Shown here one piece after another: positions 1 through 6,788 of a DNA stretch of 64,000 nt (position 1 is the first letter of the stretch; each line of letters begins with the position of its first letter). The notes beneath the pieces were generated by a model. That model made no database searches. It was not told the DNA's origin and saw only the letters and a list, made by a program, of their open reading frames with translations. This stretch comes from Ensifer sp. BR816 (GTDB lineage: Bacteria; Pseudomonadota; Alphaproteobacteria; Rhizobiales; Rhizobiaceae). The position numbers and the translations under genes were made by a program. Location of the stretch: contig NZ_KB905372.1 in NCBI RefSeq assembly GCF_000378985.1, positions 62,001 to 126,000 on the forward strand. Reading direction: 5' to 3'.

Positions 1-2119
1 GCGCCCGGACATTACGCTCATAGGCCGGTTGAAGCGCGGCGGCAGCTTCGGCAACCTTCAGCTTGTCGCGCACATGGCCGGAGAGATAGGCGTCCGCCGT
101 CTGCCAGGCGCCATCGGCCGGGTCCTGGAAAATCGCCTCGCCGAGTTCCGCGATCACCGCATCGCGATCGCAATGGACGAGCTCGGCGATATGATCGAGA
201 TCGACATGGCCGCGTTCGTTGAGCACGACGGCAAGCGCATCGGCGGCGCTGGTGATGTCAGGCGGCGCCGGCGGCGAGATAACCCGCTCGGAGAAGATCG
301 GACCGGGTTTCGCGGTATCGGTCTCGAGATCATAATCCTCGATCGAGGCGACCAGCCAGCAAGCGGGGTCGTCGAGGAACGGTTGGAGATTGGGGCGCCG
401 ATGGGTCTCGCGCACCTCGCCGGTCTCCGGATCTTCGGCGATCGAGACCTTCGTATGGTTGATCGGCCCGTAGGCGCGCACGAAGCTCGACCAGGCGATG
501 CGCAGGCGCACCTGCGCCCCCTTCGACGGCTGGTCGCACTCCTGGCACTTCAGCACCTCGCGCACCGCATCGCGGATCGGGATCAGCTTGCGGATGACGC
601 CGACTTGTTTTTCCGGCAGGCCTTCGCCCGTGCGTCCCTTCCGCACCGTCACCGCGGCGGGTTCGCCATCGATGATTTGCGCAAGGCCGAAGGCTGTGTC
701 GAAAAGGAAGCTGCCTTCGCGCACATGGCGATCGCTCGGCAGATCGATGACACGATCACCGTGCTCTAGATCGAGATCGGTTGCAGTCGGCTCGCCGTCG
801 TAGAAGTCTTGCGGCAGGCGGCCGATCGCGGCATCGAGTGCCGCGCCGAGGTTTTGCGCGAGGCGCGAGCGGCAGGTGTAGGTTTCGCCGAACGGTCCCG
901 ATGTCAGCGCATGCTTGCCGAGCACGAAATCCGGATGCCGGGCGAACCAGCGGTTTACGCGGATGGCGCCCTCGTCGACTGTGGCTGCGCGAACGTCGTC
1001 GAGGTCGAGCCAGGCGAGGTCACTTGTCCGCTCGCCGATCTTGCGCTTGCGGAAAAACAGGATATCGACGACGACGTCCGTGCCGGCATCGGCGCGGAAG
1101 GAGCCCTCGGGCAGGCGGATCGCCGCGATCAGGTCGGCGGACCTGGCCATCTGCGCCCGGGCGGCGTTGTCCGCCTTATCCATGGTGCCATGCGACGTGA
1201 CGAAGGCGGCGAGCGCACCGGGCTTGAGCAGATCGATAGACCGCGCGATGAAATAGTCGTGCAGGCGAAGGCCGAGCGAGCGATAGGCGCGGTCGGACCG
1301 CACGATGCGATCGGAGAAAGGCGGATTGCCGATCGCGAGATCGAAGCTTGCCGGCAGCTCGGTGCGGGCGAAATCGCCGGTGATAATCCTCGCCCGTGGC
1401 TGCAGCAGCTTGACGATGCGCGCGGTGACCGGATCAAGCTCGACACCGGTGAGGTGGGTGTTGTCGCGATAGTCCACCGGCATCAGCGCCGGAAACAGAC
1501 CCGTGCCGATACCCGGTTCCAGCACGCGGCCGCCGCGCCAGCCCAGGCGCAGCAATCCGGCCCAGATCGCCCGGATGATGAATTCCGGCGTGAAATGCGC
1601 ATATTGCGTGCAACGGGCCAGGCTCGAATAGTCGCTTTCGGTTACCGCGGTCTCAAGTGACGAGCCGAGTTCGTCCCAGCCCGCTCGGAAATCGACCTCG
1701 CCCGGTCGGCGGAACATGCCATTGGCCAGTTCGCCGGCGCCAAACCCGGTGAAGCGGACAAGCTTCGCTTGCTCGCCTCTCGTGGCGGCTCGCTCCTGTT
1801 TATCGATTTCAGCGGCAAGCAGGATAGCCGCTACGTTCGTTTTGGCCCGCTCTTTCCAGGATGAGCCAAGGCCGCGATCTCCGTCATCAAGATAGAAGTT
1901 GACATAATCGCCCTGCTTTCGAACGGCAGGGTTTCGAGGGGTGGTGCCCGGCATCGCCGGTGCGGGCGCCGGCGGCGTCGGATCGGGATCGTCGTCATTG
2001 GCAGGTTCGAGGGCGGCCGTCGGCGTAAAACCACCGAGGCCCGTGATACCGAGATTTGAACCCGACGATAGAGCGCTTGAGCCGAACATATCGAGCGTGA
2101 AGGAATCGTCATGCGCCAT
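1..2119 (-). CDS. Plasmid N6-DNA-methylase-type protein (strawberry-notch-like), N-terminal part, runs off window
   Basis: I translated the minus strand from ATG 2119, preceded by AGGAG, to the left edge; about 706 codons are open and the 3' end lies outside. The first 70 residues are a low-complexity leader rich in Asp, Pro and Ala. A SAM-dependent methyltransferase fold follows, with motif I-like VLEPGIGTG (around residue 215) and the N6-adenine catalytic motif NPPF (around residue 280). Proteins of over 1,000 residues with this N-terminal methylase and a C-terminal strawberry-notch-like helicase are common on rhizobial plasmids; the helicase half is assumed because it is outside the window. 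It is the last visible gene of a leftward block with DUF3085, DUF1419 and Toprim genes. The role is unknown; DNA modification or anti-restriction during transfer is a guess. Long frames on the plus strand here are its antisense shadows. Confidence 0.8.
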   Translation of the reverse strand, partial: MAHDDSFTLDMFGSSALSSGSNLGITGLGGFTPTAALEPANDDDPDPTPPAPAPAMPGTTPRNPAVRKQGDYVNFYLDDGDRGLGSSWKERAKTNVAAILLAAEIDKQERAATRGEQAKLVRFTGFGAGELANGMFRRPGEVDFRAGWDELGSSLETAVTESDYSSLARCTQYAHFTPEFIIRAIWAGLLRLGWRGGRVLEPGIGTGLFPALMPVDYRDNTHLTGVELDPVTARIVKLLQPRARIITGDFARTELPASFDLAIGNPPFSDRIVRSDRAYRSLGLRLHDYFIARSIDLLKPGALAAFVTSHGTMDKADNAARAQMARSADLIAAIRLPEGSFRADAGTDVVVDILFFRKRKIGERTSDLAWLDLDDVRAATVDEGAIRVNRWFARHPDFVLGKHALTSGPFGETYTCRSRLAQNLGAALDAAIGRLPQDFYDGEPTATDLDLEHGDRVIDLPSDRHVREGSFLFDTAFGLAQIIDGEPAAVTVRKGRTGEGLPEKQVGVIRKLIPIRDAVREVLKCQECDQPSKGAQVRLRIAWSSFVRAYGPINHTKVSIAEDPETGEVRETHRRPNLQPFLDDPACWLVASIEDYDLETDTAKPGPIFSERVISPPAPPDITSAADALAVVLNERGHVDLDHIAELVHCDRDAVIAELGEAIFQDPADGAWQTADAYLSGHVRDKLKVAEAAAALQPAYERNVRA

Positions 2120-2225
2120 TGCAAAATTCTCCTGTGGTTGGAAGGCGCGCGCCGTCGCTCCACGGCCCGGACAGCGGTGGGCGAAACGGTGGCGAGATGG
2201 ATGGGAGGTGCCGCGGTCCGGAGGG

Positions 2226-2624
2226 TCAGCAGCGGATCAGGGTGAGCGACATCGAGGCGTCGTCCATGACGACCGTCAGATGCGTGGCGCCGGGGGCTGC
2301 GGCGATCAGCGTGTCCAGTTCGGCCGCGTCGATGAACTCGACACCGTCATCGCCCCCGAAATGCCGCCGCTTGCAATGCCAGTAGTCCGGATTGGTCTTC
2401 GGATCGCACTCCTCGGCATGAACGACGAGCGGGCGTTGTCCCTCGGCAAGCTTGCCGTTGGACATGACGTAAACCCCTTCGTCGCCGACCAGCCACAGGC
2501 CGGCCCTCGCCTCGGTTTCAGAAGAGATCCCATGGTACGGGATCCGAAAGCCGCCGTTTGCGGCCGCGTCGGCGCGACCGCGCGCGAGCACGGCGCGGAT
2601 GTTGGAGATGGAAAAGGTGAACAT
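2226..2624 (-). CDS. DUF3085 domain protein
   Basis: A 132-residue protein beginning MFTFSISNIRAVL, recognised as the DUF3085 family found on rhizobial plasmids. It is a small soluble protein with WLVGDEGVYVMSNG and a Cys/His-containing DYWHCKRRHFGG stretch; no catalytic site can be assigned. A GTG at 2639 would add five residues and overlap the upstream DUF1419 gene; I prefer ATG 2624, which leaves an 11-base gap and has a G-rich leader. It lies between DUF1419 and the large methylase-type gene on the same strand, so co-transcription is likely. Function unknown; conserved neighbours suggest plasmid housekeeping. Confidence 0.75.
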   Translation of the reverse strand: MFTFSISNIRAVLARGRADAAANGGFRIPYHGISSETEARAGLWLVGDEGVYVMSNGKLAEGQRPLVVHAEECDPKTNPDYWHCKRRHFGGDDGVEFIDAAELDTLIAAAPGATHLTVVMDDASMSLTLIRC

Positions 2625-2635
2625 GCCGCCCTGCC

Positions 2636-3238
2636 TCACGCCGCTTGTCGCTCGGCCAGGAAGCGCAGATGCACCGGCAGCTTCGCCGCGATCTCCGCCT
2701 CGGTCAGGTCTTCCAAGAGTTTCAGCGTGGTGCCGCCGGATCTCTCGAAGAACATCACCATGCGCCTGCCACGGTCAGCCTCCGGCCAACCCTCACCGGC
2801 ATAGGCGCGATAGTCGTCAGCCGTGCTGCTCCAGATATGCTCGAGCCGCTCCTCGCGGCTCATCGCCCGGACGGGACGGGATTCGCGCTCGATGATCGCG
2901 GCGCGCATGCGCTCCGAAAATCCTTTGTCGGCCAAGTCGCAGTAACCGTGGAAGTGGCGGATGCGCCCGTCGATCGACAGCGTGAAAAAGACGCTGGTAA
3001 TCGAGCCGGTCAGGAACTCGCGCATCGCGAACATCCCACCCCGCATCCAGAGCGGCGGCAGGATCTCGAACATGTAATCGTGGGATGCCTCGCCGATCTC
3101 GAACCATTCGCCTCTGTAGAGGCCGCTATCGTCGCCCTCCCATCGGTTCGGGCGCTCAGCATGGCGGTCGAACATGCGAAACATCTGCCTGCGGTTGGCG
3201 ATGCCCTGATAGACTTTGCGGATGGGCGAGAGGGTCAT
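2636..3238 (-). CDS. DUF1419 domain protein
   Basis: A 200-residue protein with the DUF1419 features: an N-terminal IRKVYQGIANRRQMFRMFDR segment, then an aromatic-rich middle (GEWFEIGEASHDYMFEILPPLW) and a C-terminal EERLEHIW region. The start ATG 3238 is preceded by AAGGAG at good spacing. No signal peptide or membrane segment is visible. It sits between the Toprim and DUF3085 genes on the same strand. DUF1419 proteins are nearly confined to plasmids and islands of alphaproteobacteria and have no established function. Confidence 0.8.
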   Translation of the reverse strand: MTLSPIRKVYQGIANRRQMFRMFDRHAERPNRWEGDDSGLYRGEWFEIGEASHDYMFEILPPLWMRGGMFAMREFLTGSITSVFFTLSIDGRIRHFHGYCDLADKGFSERMRAAIIERESRPVRAMSREERLEHIWSSTADDYRAYAGEGWPEADRGRRMVMFFERSGGTTLKLLEDLTEAEIAAKLPVHLRFLAERQAA

Positions 3239-3381
3239 TGTCGGGCTCCTTCAAGGCCTCGTCCGGGCCGAAGCGCGGCGGATCCTCATGGTCGCCATCT
3301 TCTCTTCAGCCCTTCCTGACCCTTCCCCACGGCCGCCTCTCCGTCCGGACGGGTCAAGGGCAGGCGAAGCCTGGCGGAGCT

Positions 3382-4353
3382 TCACCTTTGACGCGGCCGG
3401 CGGGCATGCGGCAGGCCATTTCCCGTTCCCCTGCTTTTCTTCTCTTCCCTCGCACACACGCCCACCTTGGCGCGAAGCGCATCATTCCAGTCCTCGGCCG
3501 GCGGCATCAGACGAGCCCAATCACATCCGGTGTCTTCGGCGATGTCGCGCAGCCGGCCGGCGAAGGTCTCGCCCTGGCTGTTGGCATCGGTGGCGGCAAC
3601 CAATTGGGCGCCGGGGCGCGCGGCAAGCCTGCGCACCGCCGCATCCGTCGCCGGCGACCATCCCCCGCCGGTGCTGAGGTAGAGGGTGTGCTCACGCAAC
3701 CCCTCGAGGGCGGCAAGGCTCAAGGCATCGATCGCTGCCTCGGTAACGCAGAGACGCGAGGCACCCGGAGAACCGATGCGGAACAGCACCTTCGATCCAC
3801 CGGTGGAATAGCCGCGCCAGTCGGGGCCACGCTCCTCCCAGCCGGTGAGGCCGCCGTCGCCATCGACATGGGCCGCCCACATGCTGCCGTACGGCCCTTC
3901 GCGCAACAGGTCCTGTCGAACCGCTGTCCGGATGACAGCGTCCGGCAGAGACCGTGCCTCGCGCAGGTAACGCCAGGTCGCCGATCCCGGCCAGGGCTTG
4001 CGCCGGGCGCCCCAGCGATCGCCGATCGAGGCTGCCTGTTCGGTGTCTCGCATCGGTTGCGCCCAGGTCGGCGCTGTCGCGACGAAGCCTACCAGCGATG
4101 CGACGCGATCCACGGCTTCAGCGAAGGAACCGCCGTCGACATGCGCGACGAGGCTGAACACATCGCCCTTGGCGTCGGACAGGGGATCAAACCAGCCTTT
4201 CCCACCATGGATGACGATGACGATCTCGGCCTCACGCCGGTATTTGACCGCGCGCCGCGTGCTCTCCTTGCGATCGATCGCAAAGCCGGCCTGCTCGAGG
4301 ATAGCGGCGCAGGGAACGCGGTCGCGAAGCTCTTCAAGTTCTTGTCTTTCCAT
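3382..4353 (-). CDS. Toprim domain protein (DUF3991-like N terminus), plasmid primase-like
   Basis: A 323-residue protein starting at MERQELEELRDRVPC. The N-terminal third resembles the CHC2/DUF3991 region of primase-like plasmid proteins; the C-terminal third is a Toprim domain with the acidic residue in VTEAAIDALSLAA (E205) and LVAATDANSQ (D256, N258). The second Toprim acid is therefore Asn rather than Asp, as in some Toprim_2 proteins. The frame stays open upstream to 5061, but translation from there would run through a neighbouring small gene, so ATG 4353 is chosen despite a weak ribosome site. Two palindromes lie just upstream (4402-4418 and 4468-4485). Likely role: priming or processing DNA during plasmid transfer or replication. 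Confidence 0.8.
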   Translation of the reverse strand: MERQELEELRDRVPCAAILEQAGFAIDRKESTRRAVKYRREAEIVIVIHGGKGWFDPLSDAKGDVFSLVAHVDGGSFAEAVDRVASLVGFVATAPTWAQPMRDTEQAASIGDRWGARRKPWPGSATWRYLREARSLPDAVIRTAVRQDLLREGPYGSMWAAHVDGDGGLTGWEERGPDWRGYSTGGSKVLFRIGSPGASRLCVTEAAIDALSLAALEGLREHTLYLSTGGGWSPATDAAVRRLAARPGAQLVAATDANSQGETFAGRLRDIAEDTGCDWARLMPPAEDWNDALRAKVGVCAREEKKSRGTGNGLPHARRPRQR

Positions 4354-4401
4354 CTTTCTGGCCGGCGCTCTCGCATCCGCCTTTCTTGTCCGTTTCTCTT
4401 T

Positions 4402-4418
4402 TCCCGCAATTTGCGGGA
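4402..4418. promoter_or_regulatory. 17-bp palindrome upstream of the Toprim gene
   Basis: TCCCGCAA and TTGCGGGA form perfect 8-bp arms around one base, about 50 bases upstream of the Toprim start codon. It may be an operator or part of the promoter region. There is no T tract, so a terminator is unlikely. Confidence 0.4.
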
Positions 4419-4467
4419 CCGCTTCGGGATGCCGCGAAGAGCAAAGGCGGCAAGGGCGCGGCCGGCA

Positions 4468-4485
4468 AGGTGCAGAATTGCACCT
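4468..4485. promoter_or_regulatory. lux/tra-box-like palindrome
   Basis: AGGTGCAGAATTGCACCT is an 18-bp dyad with 7-bp arms. It resembles the TraR box of Ti plasmids (ATGTGCAGATCTGCACAT) and differs at two positions from the palindrome upstream of traI at 45206-45223. It lies about 115 bases upstream of the Toprim gene, between it and the 59-residue gene. I infer a LuxR-type regulator site controlling the leftward block. Confidence 0.55.
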
Positions 4486-4571
4486 GGGCGACCTGGCGGT
4501 GCCGGCCGCGGCGAAGCTTCCCTTGCCGCCTGCCGCTCGCAAGCGGCACCTCCGGGAGAGAAAATGCCGGC

Positions 4572-4751
4572 TCAGTGAGCCGGCCCGAACTGGAACGGAT
4601 CGTATTCGGCGACCGTCTCCACTTCGCCGTCTTCGAGTTCGTCGGACGGAAGGACGCCGAACTCGTCGCCGGAGCGAAAGAGCGTGATGGGCACCATGAG
4701 GGTGCGGGCGAGTTGGAAGGCGTGGTTCTGTGCTGTGGCAAGATCGGACAT
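4572..4751 (-). CDS. Small conserved-looking acidic protein, 59 aa
   Basis: Found by direct translation: ATG 4751 opens a 59-codon frame beginning MSDLATAQNHAFQLARTLMV and ending EYDPFQFGPAH. GGAG stands nine bases before the start. Third codon positions are strongly GC-rich, as in the surrounding genes. The C-terminal half is acidic (LPSDELEDGEVETVAEYD). No family is recognised. It is on the same strand as the Toprim, DUF1419 and DUF3085 genes and just upstream of the lux-like box. Small proteins of this kind are common in such plasmid blocks; function unknown. Confidence 0.65.
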   Translation of the reverse strand: MSDLATAQNHAFQLARTLMVPITLFRSGDEFGVLPSDELEDGEVETVAEYDPFQFGPAH

Positions 4752-5163
4752 CTGAAGGCTCCATCTTCGCAGCGGGCCATTCCCGCTCGATGGCTCCTTC
4801 GAAGGGCCGGGGCCCGGTCGCGATCACCGCGAAGGCGTCAGCCGAAAGCGGCGGCACGCTCGCGTAGCCGACCCCGCCAGCGGGTTGATCGTGGAAGATC
4901 CGGAACCGGACCAGGACGCCATCACAAGAGAGCGGGATTGGTTTGCTGCGAAGTGTCAGCTGGTATTCCGGGCACCCGTGCCACAGCTGCAGCTTCGTCT
5001 TCCTTCTTTCCGCCGCACTCACGCAGGTGCTTCGCGGCAACCGCGACGCCAAAGGAGGCACTTGCGAATACGGCCGCGCCTCGGCAAGGCCACCAGCGAT
5101 GCGATGTTAGACATGCTCGATGGCCTGATGAGTCAGTAGCGCCTGGTGGAGCGACCAGCGGCC
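4752..5163. other. 412-base stretch without a convincing gene
   Basis: No frame with a credible start and stop is present. On the minus strand, about 4790-4925 shows coding-like GC-rich third positions (VLVRFRIFHDQPAGGVGYAS), but this frame has no good start and runs out of phase into the 59-residue gene. It may be the remains of a lost gene. The right part is the upstream region of the AbiEi gene. Confidence 0.4.
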
Positions 5164-5197
5164 ACTGACCAATATTTTGATATAAATTTCGGTCAGT
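5164..5197. promoter_or_regulatory. Inverted repeat upstream of the first AbiEi gene (distal)
   Basis: ACTGACC and GGTCAGT are perfect 7-bp arms separated by 20 AT-rich bases. It lies about 80 bases upstream of the antitoxin start. AbiEi antitoxins are known to autoregulate by binding paired inverted repeats, so this is a likely operator. Confidence 0.55.
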
Positions 5198-5235
5198 ATG
5201 TCGGGGGCCGCCGACGTTCACCTTCTCTTGAATAG

Positions 5236-5263
5236 TGTCAGAAACTTGCATATATTCCTGACA
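5236..5263. promoter_or_regulatory. Inverted repeat overlapping the AbiEi ribosome-binding site (proximal)
   Basis: TGTCAG and CTGACA are 6-bp arms separated by 16 AT-rich bases. The right arm touches AGGAG (5263-5267), the ribosome site for ATG 5275. Together with 5164-5197 it gives the two-operator layout expected of an autoregulated AbiEi. Confidence 0.55.
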
Positions 5264-5274
5264 GGAGAAATTCC

Positions 5275-5868
5275 ATGCAAAAGCTGACGTCGCAAATTAT
5301 GGTCCAAGCTGAACGACTGCCGGAAGGCTCCGCGCTTTCCGCAAAGAGCTTTTTGCATCTCGGAAATCGTGCTGCCCTGGACCAGGCTTTTTCGCGACTG
5401 GCCGAGCGCGGCGAACTCGTCCGGGCCGGCCGGGGCATCTATATGCGGCCAGTCAAAAGCCGTTTTGGCAACCGAGCGCCGACGGTCGAACAGGCAGTGG
5501 AAGCCGTGGCGCAGCAACGCGGCGAGGTCATCGTCCCGAACGGCGCCGCCGCGGCGAATGCCCTCGGCCTGACCACCCAGGTCCCGGTCCGCTCCGTTTA
5601 TCTGACATCCGGCCGTAGCCGGACGATGAACCTTGGAAAGCAGACGGTCGACCTCAAGCATGTGCCTCGCTGGCAATTGGCTTTGGCCGATCGACCCGCC
5701 GGCATGGCGGTCCGTGCGCTCGCCTGGCTGGGGCCGGAGAAGGCCGATGAAGCTCTGTCGAGGATCAAGCGAAAGCTGCCGCCGGGCGAATTTGGAGAAC
5801 TAGTGGCGGCGGCTCCGCAGTTCCCGACCTGGCTCGCAAGAAGCGTGGGAAAGGCTGCGCATGGCTGA
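5275..5868 (+). CDS. AbiEi-type antitoxin (DUF6088 family), partner toxin broken
   Basis: A 197-residue protein with an N-terminal winged-helix region (residues about 1-60; FLHLGNRAALDQAFSRLAERGELVRAGRGIY is the typical helix and wing) followed by the AbiEi C-terminal domain. AGGAG precedes ATG 5275. In type IV AbiE systems this protein represses its own operon and counters the AbiEii nucleotidyltransferase. Here the toxin gene directly downstream (5861 onward) is a stump, so the antitoxin is an orphan. It may still act as a repressor or protect against toxins of related elements. A second AbiEi gene at 9830 has the same architecture but is clearly diverged. Confidence 0.8.
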   Translation: MQKLTSQIMVQAERLPEGSALSAKSFLHLGNRAALDQAFSRLAERGELVRAGRGIYMRPVKSRFGNRAPTVEQAVEAVAQQRGEVIVPNGAAAANALGLTTQVPVRSVYLTSGRSRTMNLGKQTVDLKHVPRWQLALADRPAGMAVRALAWLGPEKADEALSRIKRKLPPGEFGELVAAAPQFPTWLARSVGKAAHG

Positions 5869-5980
5869 TCTGTTCCTTGCCCTGTCAAAGGATGACCGGG
5901 GCGATGGCCTTGGCCGTGGCAGCCGGCCGCACCGGGCGGCCCACTCGTCTGCTCGAGAAGGATGTCTGGGTATTTGAGCC
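5861..5980 (+). pseudogene. Frameshifted 5' remnant of an AbiEii toxin gene
   Basis: ATG 5861 overlaps the antitoxin stop and begins MADLFLALSKDD, a typical AbiEii start. An extra G in the GGGG run at 5898-5901 shifts the frame, and translation stops after 38 codons. In the next frame the expected sequence resumes (MALAVAAGRTGRPTRLLEKD), then similarity ends abruptly near 5972, before the GGTS catalytic motif. So there are two lesions: a +1 frameshift and loss of everything downstream. Confidence 0.75.
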
Positions 5981-6135
5981 GGCCATTGCGGGTCTAAATT
6001 ACCGCCTGGGCTCAAGATGAAGCCATCCGGTCGCGGAAAATAGGGGTGGAGGGCGTGCTTAACCGGTTCGCTCAACTGTCCGTTTACCCGACTATTCTAT
6101 CCGTCAAGAGGTATACTTAATGCCTTAGGATCATC

Positions 6136-6783
6136 ATGAAAACTCACAAGCAGGAATTTATCGAGTTGCTCAGCGGATTGGATAAGATTGAACGAAAGCT
6201 TCGAGAGCCTCGTGTTCAAACTTACCTGGAACGAAATGTACAGCTCATTTGCCCGGAACATTATATTGCCCCGAGGATGGTCATCTCTAAACTCAGAGTG
6301 GGTGCTGACTTTGCTTGCGATTTTGCATACTTCGCACCTGTGTCGGGCGCGAACTATCTCAATCTCGTCGAAATAAAAGATCCAACCTGCAGCCTCTTCA
6401 CAATCAAGAACACGATAACCTCCTTCATTCGGGATGCTCTTGACCAGGTCCGCACGAATCTCAGATGGGCATCGGACCACAGGCCGGACATCGAGTCTTT
6501 AAGAGCTGAGCTGGCAGCGCAATTTCCCGCAACTGAGAGCGGCATGGCTTTCGCCAAAGGTATTCTCTATTGTGGGCGTCGCAGCGAGATCGAAAGTCAC
6601 CCTGAGCGGCGAGCCGTCTGGCAAGAGTTTGTTTCAGATGCGAAGAAGCATGTGGAGATCCGAACGTTCGACGGCCTCATGCAGGAAAACACATTTGCCT
6701 TCGCTCAGACCATTAATGCGGACAGCGAGATAAAATGTTATGCACGGCGCCGCCGCCGATACTATTTGAAGCATCCAAACTAA
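6136..6783 (+). CDS. Shedu-like PD-(D/E)XK nuclease domain protein (DUF4263-like)
   Basis: A 215-residue protein. Residues about 25-90 carry a nuclease core: YLERNVQLICPEHY, then Asp residues in GADFACDFAYF (D58, D62), then LVEIKDP (E79, K81), which fits the D...ExK signature of the Shedu (SduA) family. The C terminus is basic (CYARRRRRYYLKHPN). Shedu proteins are anti-phage nucleases and are usually longer, with an N-terminal sensing region; this one is nearly only the nuclease. ATG 6136 follows AGGA. The helicase-IV-like gene begins six bases after its stop, so the two form one operon. Base composition is more AT-rich than the flanks, suggesting separate acquisition. Confidence 0.65.
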   Translation: MKTHKQEFIELLSGLDKIERKLREPRVQTYLERNVQLICPEHYIAPRMVISKLRVGADFACDFAYFAPVSGANYLNLVEIKDPTCSLFTIKNTITSFIRDALDQVRTNLRWASDHRPDIESLRAELAAQFPATESGMAFAKGILYCGRRSEIESHPERRAVWQEFVSDAKKHVEIRTFDGLMQENTFAFAQTINADSEIKCYARRRRRYYLKHPN

Positions 6784-6788
6784 TCAAA

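Noticed and set aside
29..1660. Long plus-strand open frames at the left edge
   Set aside because: Arg/Gly-rich translations antisense to the methylase-type gene, whose minus-strand frame holds clear motifs.
3085..4578. 497-codon plus-strand frame
   Set aside because: Antisense to the DUF1419 and Toprim genes; the translation has no protein-like pattern.
4354..5061. Upstream extension of the Toprim frame
   Set aside because: Would read through the 59-residue gene and two palindromes; family start fits ATG 4353.
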